Source: Flavobacterium pectinovorum
GTDB lineage: Bacteria; Bacteroidota; Bacteroidia; Flavobacteriales; Flavobacteriaceae
Direction of reading: 5' to 3'
Assembly: GCF_006438875.1 (NCBI RefSeq)
Contig: NZ_RCZH01000018.1
Span: 62,001 to 126,000 of the forward strand
Length of the DNA: 64,000 nucleotides
In this document: positions 26,555 through 34,303 of the stretch, one piece after another
How the letters are laid out: each line of letters opens with the position of its first letter
Numbering within the stretch: position 1 is the stretch's first letter
Program-made: the position numbers and the translations under genes
Notes under the pieces: model-generated
Databases searched by the model: none
What the model saw: only the letters and a program-made list of their open reading frames with translations
Told to the model about the DNA's origin: nothing

Positions 26555-26989
26555 TTAAGCTAATTCCATGTCAAATATTTTTTGTTCTTTTGTTTCAATA
26601 AAACCAATTCTATCATAAAACACATGAGTTTCTTTGCGAAGTGTATTGCATCTTACTCTAATTTTATTACTCTTTTTTGAACAAGCCCATTCGATTACTT
26701 TCGTAACTAATATTTTCCCAACTCCTTTTCTTCGGTAGTTTTCATCTACTACTAGACCTCCAATCTCCACAAAAGAATCGGATTCAACTCTAAGGGAATA
26801 AAAGCCGTGAATCCAACCTATAATATTTTCATTATCAATAATTACATAAACGCAATTATCAGCATTGTTTAAGATTTCAGAAATCCGATTCTGAATTTTT
26901 TCAAGTGATGTTTTATAACCTAATTGACTAGATAGTTCGGCTATAAATTCAACATCCTTTAGTTCCGCTTGTCTTAAAAATAGATTCAT
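26555..26989 (-). CDS. GNAT-family N-acetyltransferase
   Basis: The 144-residue protein is a single GNAT domain. The N-terminal strand FLRQAELKDVEFIAEL, the central VEIGGLVVDENYRRKGVGKI with the acetyl-CoA-binding RRKGVG loop, and the C-terminal YDRIGFIETKEQKIFDMEL fit the fold. The acceptor substrate is unknown. The gene stands alone between mobile-element remnants, so it may be cargo, although its sequence composition does not stand out. Confidence 0.85.
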   Translation of the reverse strand: MNLFLRQAELKDVEFIAELSSQLGYKTSLEKIQNRISEILNNADNCVYVIIDNENIIGWIHGFYSLRVESDSFVEIGGLVVDENYRRKGVGKILVTKVIEWACSKKSNKIRVRCNTLRKETHVFYDRIGFIETKEQKIFDMELA

Positions 26990-27376
26990 ATTGGATTTAC
27001 AATTACCACTAACTTGTTTGTAGAAGAAACGAACCTTCGCTTATACACCCAATTATGGGTATATTGGAGAACGTTTGATTCTCTTTATTTATTTTCTCAA
27101 AAAAAGCACACTTACAAATCATTAAAAGGACTTTTAATTTATCATAATATTTTTTGTGCTTACCTTTTCATTTCAATATTAGGATTTTTTTTTTAAGATT
27201 ATCATTCATACTAACAATTCTATAAAAATCATCGATAAACTCGTTAGATTTTTCAAATATACCCGCTACTAAGACAAAAAGCTTTTGAGAAATTTGGAGT
27301 TTTTTTGTTTTTGCGTTTACAAACGGGACGCCCGCTCCAGCTGAGGGGTGAAGTTAGAAGCAATAATTTCAAGTCA
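26990..27376. other. Intergenic region with a small GC-rich islet
   Basis: About 390 bases. The only notable part is a GC-rich islet at about 27310-27345 (GCGTTTACAAACGGGACGCC followed by CGCTCCAGCTGAGGGG) inside very AT-rich DNA. It resembles neither neighbour and may be the end of a lost element. An open frame at 27014-27196 has no protein-like character. Confidence 0.35.
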
Positions 27377-27781
27377 TTATACTTTTTTTTCAGACTTTTC
27401 AAGCATAATTATCTCTTGTAGGGACTTAAAAAGCTTTCTAAAGTTCGTACGCTTCTTCAAAAACTGTACTTTCTTGAATTTGGTCATCGCTTCCTGTAGC
27501 ATATATCCTGAATTTCGAGAATAAAGTACAATTGGAATTCTTTTTAGACCTTTAATATCTCGAAGTAATTTAAGAAATCCTGTTCCATCAAGATCTAGCA
27601 TGTTATAATCCAAGAAAATTATATCGGGTGATAATTTTGAATTCTGAAGCTTTTTTAAAGCTTCAAGTGCACTACCTTCTACTGATGATCTAATTTTATG
27701 ATTAATTGCATTCACCACTAATACAAAAGTCTCTGCATCATCGTTAATATCGTTGACTAGTAATATATTTTTGTATTTCAT
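27377..27781 (-). CDS. Single-domain response regulator with altered acidic pocket
   Basis: Using the ATG at 27781 (a TTG at 27787 is also open), the product has about 134 residues and one receiver domain of the Rcp1-like type (ILLVNDINDDAETF, IIFLDYNMLDLDGTGF, IVLYSRNSGY, FLKKRTN). The phosphoacceptor aspartate (FLDYN) and the lysine (FLKK) are present. The first residue of the usual acidic pair is asparagine (VND for VDD) and the switch position is serine. It would receive a phosphoryl group from a kinase not seen nearby. Confidence 0.8.
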   Translation of the reverse strand: MKYKNILLVNDINDDAETFVLVVNAINHKIRSSVEGSALEALKKLQNSKLSPDIIFLDYNMLDLDGTGFLKLLRDIKGLKRIPIVLYSRNSGYMLQEAMTKFKKVQFLKKRTNFRKLFKSLQEIIMLEKSEKKV

Positions 27782-27955
27782 TCCCAAACTATTTTTTTTT
27801 TAGCAAAAAAATTCTAATTTAAGCCAGTTATTGTATTTAAATTCAGTGCAATTTTATTACAAAATAAAACTATATCAAAGAGCAATAATGCTAATTTGTA
27901 ATAACTCTGAAAAACTTTGTAATAACTTACAGTCCTCTAAAGTTGATTTTCTCAG

Positions 27956-28215
27956 TTTTGTGGCAGAACCGTGGTGCATAAGATTTGTAGTGGATACCTT
28001 TTTTGCCACAAAATTTTAAGACTGTCTATTTTACTTTTAGTAAATTATCCAAGAGCATTTTATTAAAAATCATTTGAGAAATCAAATAGATTTTTCCATC
28101 AATCCCCAACAGGACATCCAAACCAAATTTATAAAGCCAATGAAAGACAGACACTAGATATGTACGCCAATATCTTTAAATCTTCCATAAAATTTATAGA
28201 AATTTGTCCCGTCGT
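27956..28215. repeat. Dispersed intergenic repeat, copy B
   Basis: It contains GATACCTTTTTTGCCACAAAA (27993-28013), AAGACTGTCTATTTTAC, ATCAATCCCCAACAGGACAT (from 28099), GAAAGACAG, AATATCTTTAAATCTTCCAT and AGAAATTTGTCC. Its left end has a perfect inverted pair TTTTGTGGCA (27956-27965) and TGCCACAAAA (28004-28013). The minus strand at the right end encodes TTGQISINFMEDLKILAY. Confidence 0.8.
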
Positions 28216-28222
28216 CACTTAA

Positions 28223-28258
28223 GGAGACAACTACATGATAGTTATCTCCTTTTTTTTA
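28223..28258 (+). terminator. Rho-independent terminator after repeat B
   Basis: GGAGACAACTA (28223-28233), loop CATGA, TAGTTATCTCC (28239-28249): an 11-bp stem with one mismatch, followed on the plus strand by a run of T. It is in the same relative position as the hairpins after repeats A, C and D but has a different sequence. Confidence 0.75.
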
Positions 28259-28366
28259 ACCGTAAACAGTTACTTATCAAGTATTTAAAGTGTGATGTTT
28301 TATGGTTCGATTTTTTCATGAGGAATCCTTAGTCTGTTTGAAATAAACAGTCTAAAAGTAGCTATA

Positions 28367-28573
28367 TTAGAGATTTAATCGAAGCTGAACAATGGTTCGA
28401 AGTCCCGTTAAGGATATAGTGTTTTTTTTCTCTCTTGGTTTATCGTAATTTTTTGATACTAAATATAGTAATTCCAAAATAATTTTAGCTTCCTTCTCAT
28501 TTACCTGAATGCCGTTTTTGGAAAGAATAATAACGGCTTTTTCTACTGAAACATTCTTCTCAATGAAATTCAT
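28367..28573 (-). CDS. Small protein, possibly linked to mobile elements
   Basis: The 68-residue product is helical and charged (NFIEKNVSVEKAVIILSKNG, then VNEKEAKIILELLYLVSKNY) with no signal peptide. The pattern of a short helix-turn-helix-like N-terminus and LELLYLVxKNY recalls small proteins often seen near Bacteroidota mobile regions, but I cannot name a family. It is immediately followed upstream by a second small decayed frame. Confidence 0.45.
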   Translation of the reverse strand: MNFIEKNVSVEKAVIILSKNGIQVNEKEAKIILELLYLVSKNYDKPREKKNTISLTGLRTIVQLRLNL

Positions 28574-28596
28574 TTTTTTTATTAGTTTTTGGCTAC

Positions 28597-28802
28597 TTAT
28601 TTTTTTGATAATATTTTTAAAAATGCTTGATGTAAATCTAAAGAAAGAACTCCTGTTTTAAAATCAATATCAGTCGGTGGAATAAGATTTACTAAATGCC
28701 TTTTATCTGAGGCGTCAAATTCAGAAAATCTTTGAAAGATTTCGACTAATGCTTTATTTTCTATTTCATTTTTTTATCAATAGCTTTTAATTTAACAACA
28801 AT
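28597..28802 (-). pseudogene. Decayed small gene with poly-A frameshift
   Basis: The frame ENKALVEIFQRFSEFDASDK followed by HLVNLIPPTDIDFKTGVLSL and QAFLKILSKK is protein-like and ends 24 bases before the start of the 68-residue gene, but has no start codon. Upstream, VVKLKAIDKK in another frame joins it across an A7 run, which suggests a one-base frameshift. The parent family is unknown. Confidence 0.45.
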
Positions 28803-28899
28803 ATCACGTTAAATTTATTATGAAATTTTATCGAATCCGCTCCTTGAAATATATTTCATCGGGCTAAGATAATTATTTGCGATCTAAGCGACTATTAGT

Positions 28900-29445
28900 T
28901 TATTCTTTCAGCCTTTGAAACATCTTATTTATTCTCCTTTTTCTTTTAGCCCAAACTCGGTACAATAAGTAAATTTGAACAGGAATAACAAGAGAAATAA
29001 AACTTAAGGAGACAAGTTTTTCATTGGTTAATGATATAGTTGAAATAAAATAGCCCAAAAGCATTAGAATTGCAAATACTCGTGTAGCAATAGAAATAAC
29101 AGCATAGTTTTTAATTTTGATTAAGTAATTTTTTAATGATTCTAGAATGGTTTCTCCATTTATGGGATTGCCTATGATTTGAAATCCCAATACATTATGT
29201 ATTAATATAAAAATAATAGATACAACAAGGAGGAAGTTCCAAAGAGGGGATTTTAAGTGTCCATCAAAAATATTATAATATACCGCCAGGAAAATAGCCC
29301 AAAGAACCGTTTCTATTAGCAGTTGTATTTTTATACCTTTTAATACAGGATGATTGTTTTCCAAAATTATTTTTTCAATGTCTGTTTTACTCAATACTAC
29401 TTTTCCTGTATTTTGATACTCTGATTTTAAGTTTTCTAATTCCAT
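28900..29445 (-). CDS. Membrane partner of ECF sigma factor (putative anti-sigma)
   Basis: The 181-residue protein has a cytoplasmic N-terminus (about 1-38, LENLKSEYQNTGKVVLSKTD) and four membrane helices in two pairs (about 42-60 and 67-87, then about 115-135 and 140-160), with a basic C-terminal tail (KRKRRINKMFQRLKE). It starts 2 bases after the stop of the sigma-factor gene, so the two are translationally coupled. No zinc-finger anti-sigma motif is seen; the anti-sigma role rests on context alone. Confidence 0.6.
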   Translation of the reverse strand: MELENLKSEYQNTGKVVLSKTDIEKIILENNHPVLKGIKIQLLIETVLWAIFLAVYYNIFDGHLKSPLWNFLLVVSIIFILIHNVLGFQIIGNPINGETILESLKNYLIKIKNYAVISIATRVFAILMLLGYFISTISLTNEKLVSLSFISLVIPVQIYLLYRVWAKRKRRINKMFQRLKE

Positions 29446-29447
29446 AA

Positions 29448-29918
29448 TTATGTATTTAAAATTACTTTTAATTTTTTCTTAATTCTGTTCAAACGAACTC
29501 CTATGTGGTTTTCTGAAATCCCAATGATTTCTGCAATTTCAAAATAGCTAAAATCGTCTAGGTAAAGTCCAATAAGTGCTCTTTCGTCTTCACTCAGTTG
29601 GCGAATCGCCGAAAATAGTAGTTCCTCTCGCCAATGTTCTGTGGTTTCCGAAAGGATATTTTTATCCGGAACAGTATGAGAATACAATAATTTGACTTTG
29701 TTCTTTCTGAATGATGCCATGGCAGTGTTTAATCCTATACGATACATCCATGTCGATATTTTAGACTTTTCTTGAAATTTGGGATAGGATTTCCAAAGTT
29801 GATAGATTATCTCTTGAAAAAGATCTTCCTGATCTTCGGGTGTATCCCTATACATCCGGCAAATCTTATGAATCAATGCCTGATGAGGAAATATTAAATC
29901 TGTAAATTGATCTTTCAT
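29448..29918 (-). CDS. ECF-type RNA polymerase sigma factor
   Basis: The 156-residue protein has region 2 (about 8-75: LIHKICRMYRDTPEDQEDLF, then QEIIYQLWKSYPKFQ and STWMYRIGLNTAMASFRK) and region 4 (about 100-155: LSEDERALIGLYLDDFSYFE, then IAEIIGISENHIGVRLNRIK). This is a minimal sigma-70-family ECF factor. It is cotranscribed with the membrane protein directly downstream. Target promoters cannot be inferred. Confidence 0.9.
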   Translation of the reverse strand: MKDQFTDLIFPHQALIHKICRMYRDTPEDQEDLFQEIIYQLWKSYPKFQEKSKISTWMYRIGLNTAMASFRKNKVKLLYSHTVPDKNILSETTEHWREELLFSAIRQLSEDERALIGLYLDDFSYFEIAEIIGISENHIGVRLNRIKKKLKVILNT

Positions 29919-30057
29919 AATTGATTGCTTACTTTCTTCATAATTTCTATTTCATTCATTGGTTGATAAAAATTTGAAAAACTTACAATTGTCTTGTTTT
30001 TTTTCGAAATCACTATTTTAAACAAACAATAATACGTCCTTATTTAGACGGAAGTTA

Positions 30058-30300
30058 AGACCTTTTTTGCCACAAAAAATTAAGGCTGTCTCTTCTTGCA
30101 TTAAATTAATAAAGTAAAAATTATCAAATTACATTTTATTGCAAAATCAGATATAAAATTACATCCATTTTTGCTTCAATCCCCAACAGGACATCTAAAC
30201 CAAAATACTGAGGACATATAAAGACAGCCTCTACTTGTAGTAAGCCAATCTCTTTAAATCCTCCATAAAATGGTTTGAAATGTGTCCTTTACGGGTCACT
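30058..30300. repeat. Dispersed intergenic repeat, copy C
   Basis: It has GACCTTTTTTGCCACAAAAA (from 30058), AAGGCTGTCT, TCAATCCCCAACAGGACATC (from 30177), AAAGACAG, CCAATCTCTTTAAATCCTCC and a diverged TGTGTCC end. It overlaps the 3' end of the serine-recombinase relic: the minus strand encodes KGHISNHFMEDLKRLAYYK and a stop. This is the only copy joined to a recombinase. Confidence 0.8.
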
Positions 30301-31105
30301 ACTCGGGACAAAAGAAAAACATCATCTTTTGTCCCGTTTTTTTTGCTCGTAATATATTGTTTACCAAATAGATACAGCTGGCCCATTTCATTGATTCGAG
30401 CGGTTTGGATTTTACTTTCGCGAAATGTAAAATTTTCAGGAAAAATTAAACCAATCATCTCCCTAGAATCAGCTAAGTGCCATTTTCAAAGGTTTCACCG
30501 AGCTTTAAGAGGTTTTCCAGTCCTGAGTTCGTTAGGTGCTATATACTAGCCCTGTCATCCTCTACATTTCCAATGTCTTTTTCCAGCTTACTGATAATTG
30601 CATTATACTCAACTTTCATAAGATTGTAATCTTCAGGATCGATTTCTCTGTAACTAATAAATTTCTTGCAACTGATAATTTCTTTTCATAAACTGCAATT
30701 TGTTCAAGCGACTTCTTCTTTTCACTAGCGACTACCCCATGCTCTCTGTACCCTTCAAGCAGAACTGCTGCATATAGTTTCTTAACCTCCGGTAAAGGCT
30801 TGAATTTATTTAAATGGTCTTTAAATATTTTATTAGCAATCTCCGAGTTAACTCTCCATTTACAATCTTTATGACAATGATAATAGTAGTAATATTTATT
30901 CCTTCCTTTACATTTGCTACCTGTTAACTTCTGACCGCATTGGGGACATAGAAAGAAACCTCGCAATGGGAAATTTTCAATTGTTTTAACTTTTGGTCTA
31001 TATGTTCGTGCTTTACTATCGAGAACGTCCTGCACCCGATAAAATAAACCCTCGCTAATAATGGCATCATGTTGTCCATTAACCCGTGGTTGCCGGCTAA
31101 GCGTT
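30231..31105 (-). pseudogene. Large serine recombinase, C-terminal remnant
   Basis: The minus strand from about 31100 reads QPRVNGQHDAIISEGLFYRV, then a recombinase zinc-ribbon (FPLRGFFLCPQCGQKLTGSK, later YYYYYHCHKDCKW) and a coiled-coil region (SLEQIAVYEKKLSVARNLL). It is broken by frameshifts and stops near 30616 and 30490, then resumes as MIGLIFPENFTFRESK and RINEMGQLYLFGKQY at 30231-30458. These are the recombinase-domain, zinc-ribbon and tail blocks of Flavobacterium site-specific serine recombinases. The catalytic resolvase domain is missing. The residues before QPRVNG in the frame at 30616-31119 are antisense to the neighbouring AraC stub. Confidence 0.8.
30304..30344 (+). terminator. 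Rho-independent terminator after repeat C
   Basis: CGGGACAAAAG (30304-30314) and CTTTTGTCCCG (30326-30336) form a perfect 11-bp stem with an 11-nt loop, followed on the plus strand by eight T. On the minus strand it lies inside the recombinase tail frame (NGTKDDVFLLSR). Confidence 0.75.
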
Positions 31106-31242
31106 TGGATGAGGCACATTATCTAATCAAACATAAAAAACAAAAACCAGCTGATTTTTATTTGGATTTAGGCTTCGAAAATCTATCTCATTTTTATACT
31201 TCATTTAAACAAAAGTTTGACTTAACCACTTCACAAATTTAA
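31096..31242 (+). pseudogene. AraC-family regulator, 3' stub
   Basis: The plus strand encodes AKRLDEAHYLIKHKKQKPAD followed by YLDLGFENLSHFYTSFKQKF and a stop. This is the second helix-turn-helix of an AraC/XylS-type DNA-binding domain (GFENLSHFYTSFKxxF is the family signature). Everything upstream is replaced by the recombinase relic, so an AraC gene was cut at about 31100. Only 48 residues remain. Confidence 0.85.
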
Positions 31243-31703
31243 AAAAAATGGACTTTATATCACATTTGCAAACCTAGATAAAAAGCGATATCATTCAAGA
31301 AAAGTGGATGATTGGAATTGTAATTTTTATTCTTTTTACTACTTGTATCAAAATCGACTGACCGCCGAAATTTGGTTTAAAATGAACCGCAAATTTCGGA
31401 ACATTTTCGTGATGGTCTCCCTCTGCCTGGCAATTGAGCTTGCTTGAGTCAGGTAATTTCATTGTGATTTAAAACCGAACAACAAAGTCAAACATATTAC
31501 TAGAGAATCTAAGAGAATCAATTGTTAGGCCCCTATTCTATTTATGCAAAAGAATAATTTTAATCTCCTTCTGATATAGAGCTACCCTGAAGCCAAGAGA
31601 TCATGTATTAAATTTCGATGAATCAAGATCTACGCTGTCACGCTTATGATTATTTGATTTTATTACAGAGCTTTCTTTACAATATATCTTTAGGTAAAAA
31701 ATG
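31243..31703. other. Intergenic region, no gene seen
   Basis: A short frame IIQEKWMIGIVIFILFTTC at about 31290-31350 looks like part of a membrane protein but has no start or family. The rest is non-coding. The open frame that enters the DeoR gene from 31618 is rejected as a start because the promoter lies inside it. Confidence 0.4.
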
Positions 31704-31711
31704 TATCTTTG
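31704..31711 (+). promoter_or_regulatory. Bacteroidota -7 promoter box of DeoR gene
   Basis: TATCTTTG fits the TAnnTTTG -7 consensus of Bacteroidota housekeeping promoters. The predicted transcript start is about 7 bases downstream, giving a leader of less than 20 bases before the ATG at 31735. A -33 TTTG is not obvious. Confidence 0.6.
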
Positions 31712-31734
31712 CAGCCATATATATATTATCATTT

Positions 31735-32484
31735 ATGCTGAAAGAGGAACGTTTTGCAAAGATTCTGGAAATACTCTCGAAAGATGGCAGGGTTCAATTT
31801 GATACTACGGCAGTATTATTGAAAGTCTCTGAAGATACGATTCGCAGGGACATCGAAGCACTGCATAATAACGGATTACTTTCAAAGGTTCGTGGAGGCG
31901 CTATCCCGGTGATTAAAAATCCTCTGAGTTTTGTTGACAGAGCCGCTTACTTAACAGGTAAAAAAGAAGTTATTGCTTTAAAGGCGCAGCAGTTTATAGA
32001 GGATGACCAGACTATATTTATGGACGGAGGCACTACCAACTGTAGTATCGCTGCAAAACTCCCAATTAAATCCAAACTCACTATTGTAACCAACAACACA
32101 GCACTTCTATCTGTTTTAGAAAATCATAAAAATATTAAACTCATACTCTTAGGAGGCTCATACAACACTCAGACTCAAACTACCGAAGGAGCGAAAGCCT
32201 GTGATGAAATCAGCAACTATGTGGCAGACAGCTATTTTCTGGGAACCTGCGGAATCGACAGTACATTTGGTGTAACTGCTACTTTCGCCGGTGATGCGGA
32301 TGTTAAAACAGCTATGCATAAATTTTCAAGAAAGACTCTGGCACTTGCCGTGGAAGAAAAACTCAATACATCAGAAACTTTCCGAATCTGTCCAATGGAA
32401 GAGATAGCAGTATTAATTACAGAACTTCCCAGTACAGATCCTCAGTTAGATTCTTACAGGAAGAGCGGTCTTAAAATCGTATAA
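31735..32484 (+). CDS. DeoR/GlpR-family transcriptional regulator
   Basis: Started at the ATG at 31735, the protein has 249 residues. The N-terminal winged HTH (LKEERFAKILEILSKDGRVQ, then VSEDTIRRDIEALHNNGLL with the family motif TIRRDI and the wing VRGGA) is followed by a sugar-phosphate-binding DeoRC domain (about 75-235: IFMDGGTTNCSIAAKL, IVTNN, LLGGSYN, DSYFLGTCGID). It would repress sugar-utilisation genes until a phosphorylated sugar binds. It is near the MFS transporter and GH3 genes, which makes them candidate targets. Confidence 0.9.
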   Translation: MLKEERFAKILEILSKDGRVQFDTTAVLLKVSEDTIRRDIEALHNNGLLSKVRGGAIPVIKNPLSFVDRAAYLTGKKEVIALKAQQFIEDDQTIFMDGGTTNCSIAAKLPIKSKLTIVTNNTALLSVLENHKNIKLILLGGSYNTQTQTTEGAKACDEISNYVADSYFLGTCGIDSTFGVTATFAGDADVKTAMHKFSRKTLALAVEEKLNTSETFRICPMEEIAVLITELPSTDPQLDSYRKSGLKIV

Positions 32485-32555
32485 TCTATTATGGCCGTAA
32501 AAATTTACTGCAGACCAAAGATCTGCAGCAATCATATCAGAAAACCAAATTAAAT

Positions 32556-32978
32556 TCAGCCAAAGGCAGAATTCTTACTTTCTGAAGGATTATAAACAAG
32601 CTCAATAGTATTATACTCCGGATCTAATACTACACTTTCATAATAACCGTCTCCTGTCATACGAGGTTCTCCGTGCACCATATATCCGTTTTGGCGTAGC
32701 AGTTCTGTCATTTTATCAACTTCTCCGCTGTTTTTCATTTCGAAAGCAAAATGGGCAAATCCCTGACGAAGCTCCAAATAACTAGGCCTTTCTAAAATAA
32801 CATCAGGTCTGCTCATAATTTCAACCCGGTCTCCGCTTTTAAAACTTAAAAAATAAGTTTCGAGTCCCGTTTTTGGATTTGTATACTTATCATTTGAAAC
32901 TGCTCCAAAATACTTTATGTAGAAATCCTTCATTTTTTCCAGATCAGTCGTCCAGAATGCTATATGTCCTATTTTCAT
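32556..32978 (-). CDS. VOC-family (glyoxalase-like) protein
   Basis: The 140-residue protein has the two beta-alpha-beta-beta-beta modules of the vicinal oxygen chelate fold: MKIGHIAFWTTDLEKMKDFY, then YFLSFKSGDRVEIMSRP and FAHFAFEMKNSGEVDKM, ending YYESVVLDPEYNTIELVY. H5 and E53 and, in the second module, H75 and E128 or nearby residues could bind a metal. The substrate is unknown. It lies 28 bases after the MFS transporter gene and probably shares its transcript. Confidence 0.82.
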   Translation of the reverse strand: MKIGHIAFWTTDLEKMKDFYIKYFGAVSNDKYTNPKTGLETYFLSFKSGDRVEIMSRPDVILERPSYLELRQGFAHFAFEMKNSGEVDKMTELLRQNGYMVHGEPRMTGDGYYESVVLDPEYNTIELVYNPSESKNSAFG

Positions 32979-33006
32979 TTCATTTTGTTTTAAAATTTTA
33001 AATCCT

Positions 33007-34179
33007 TTATGATTTTTTTCCGGAAGAGAAATTCATCAAATACAAAGGCGCTGCCAAAAAAATCAGAATTGCACATACAGTCAATGCCTTTGAAAGCGAT
33101 GATGCATGGGCTATGAATCCAATTCCTGCAGGTCCTAACAGCTGGCCTGAATACCCCATTGTAGTTATAACGGCAACAGCTGCTGCTGTGCTAACATTTT
33201 TAAGTTTTCCTGCCTCATTAAAAAAAACAGGAACAATATTAGCGGCCCCGCAGCCTAAAAGAAAAAAGCCCACTAAAGAAATGGAGACCAGCGGCGAGAA
33301 AATCCCCAATAAAAGCCCGGCGGATGCTAAAATTGCTCCTGCCGAAACTACTATTGATGAATTGTATTTTTCGACAATCCCATCACCAAACAAGCGCATA
33401 CCTGCCATTGCAATAGAAAAAACAGCATAACCTACTCCGGCCAGGCTTTCATCAAGTCCTTTATTTTCATGTAGAAAAAGAGCGCTCCAATCCAGCATAG
33501 CTCCTTCGACCATAAAAACAATAAAACATAAAAATCCTAAAAATAAAACACTTCTATTCAACCACGACCAGCTCCATGCTGAAGATTTGCTATCATTAGC
33601 AGGCATATTTTCAAACTCCTCACAAGCGCTAAATAAATTATTGTACTGAAGGCTGAGTGTTACAATAACCAATAATGAAATACACATGGCCGCAACCAGA
33701 GGTGACAACCCAATTTTTATTAGAATTCCCAGCCCCATTGAACCAAAAAGTCCGCCAACACTAAAAAGACCATGCAGTGATGACATAATAGGTCTGCCAT
33801 ACAAGTTCTGAAGATGAATACCAAAAGCATTCATTGCAACATCTATCGTTCCAATACCTGCACCAAAAAGCAAAAGAGACAGACTCATAAATACAATTCC
33901 GTCAAAAAAAGCTAAAAGAGGCAGCGTAAAAGCAATAAGTACAGCAGAAATGATGATGATAATTCTATTTCCAAATTTTTGACTGAGATAACCGCTGACC
34001 GGCATCATAATAATTGCCCCTGTTCCTAAAAGAAGCAGGAGCAGGCCAAGTGAAGCATCATCTAAATTTAACCGTGCTTTTGCAAAAGGAACCATAGGAG
34101 CCCAACTCGATAACGCCAGACCGCAAACAAAAAAAATACTCCGTATTGCCCAAACTGCTTTATTAATTTTTAAAGTCAT
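33007..34179 (-). CDS. MFS transporter, YbjJ-like
   Basis: The 390-residue protein has 12 predicted membrane helices and the MFS motif A region MPVSGYLSQKFGNRIIIIIS after helix 2. The N-terminal segment (FFVCGLALSSWAPMVPFAKA) and AxxGxxD pattern (GAGIGTIDVAMNAFGIHLQ) match the YbjJ-like subgroup, which often occurs near carbohydrate genes with a DeoR or LacI regulator. It is probably a sugar or sugar-derivative transporter. A 26-bp operator-like sequence lies 22 bases upstream of its ATG. Confidence 0.82.
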   Translation of the reverse strand: MTLKINKAVWAIRSIFFVCGLALSSWAPMVPFAKARLNLDDASLGLLLLLLGTGAIIMMPVSGYLSQKFGNRIIIIISAVLIAFTLPLLAFFDGIVFMSLSLLLFGAGIGTIDVAMNAFGIHLQNLYGRPIMSSLHGLFSVGGLFGSMGLGILIKIGLSPLVAAMCISLLVIVTLSLQYNNLFSACEEFENMPANDSKSSAWSWSWLNRSVLFLGFLCFIVFMVEGAMLDWSALFLHENKGLDESLAGVGYAVFSIAMAGMRLFGDGIVEKYNSSIVVSAGAILASAGLLLGIFSPLVSISLVGFFLLGCGAANIVPVFFNEAGKLKNVSTAAAVAVITTMGYSGQLLGPAGIGFIAHASSLSKALTVCAILIFLAAPLYLMNFSSGKKS

Positions 34180-34200
34180 ACTATATAATCTTATTTTTAT

Positions 34201-34226
34201 TTTGCAAATTTATGCAAATTTGCAAA
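34201..34226. promoter_or_regulatory. Operator-like repeat upstream of MFS gene
   Basis: The sequence starts TTTGCAAATTTATG and continues CAAATTTGCAAA, with a palindromic core GCAAATTTGC. It differs at one base of 26 from 41981-42006, upstream of the DUF6377 gene. Further TGCAAA half-sites follow at about 34230 and 34247. It is probably a regulator-binding site; the nearby DeoR protein is a candidate binder. Confidence 0.65.
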
Positions 34227-34303
34227 ATAATGCAAATTATTTTTTATGCAAAAAATAAGCCGCCTAAAAGGCAGCTTATTACTATTATTGAGAATTTTAA
34301 ATA

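Noticed and set aside
27014..27196. Plus-strand 60-residue frame
   Set aside because: No start context, domain or neighbour supports it.
31618..31734. Extended N-terminus of the DeoR regulator
   Set aside because: A -7 promoter box lies inside it and DeoR homology begins at 31735.
32508..32528. CTGCAGA/TCTGCAG hairpin between convergent DeoR and VOC genes
   Set aside because: Only seven base pairs and no U tract; too weak to call a terminator.
34201..34252. TGCAAAT repeats as a possible CRISPR or iteron array
   Set aside because: The units are too short and irregular, there are no spacers, and the better match is a two-site operator shared with 41981.
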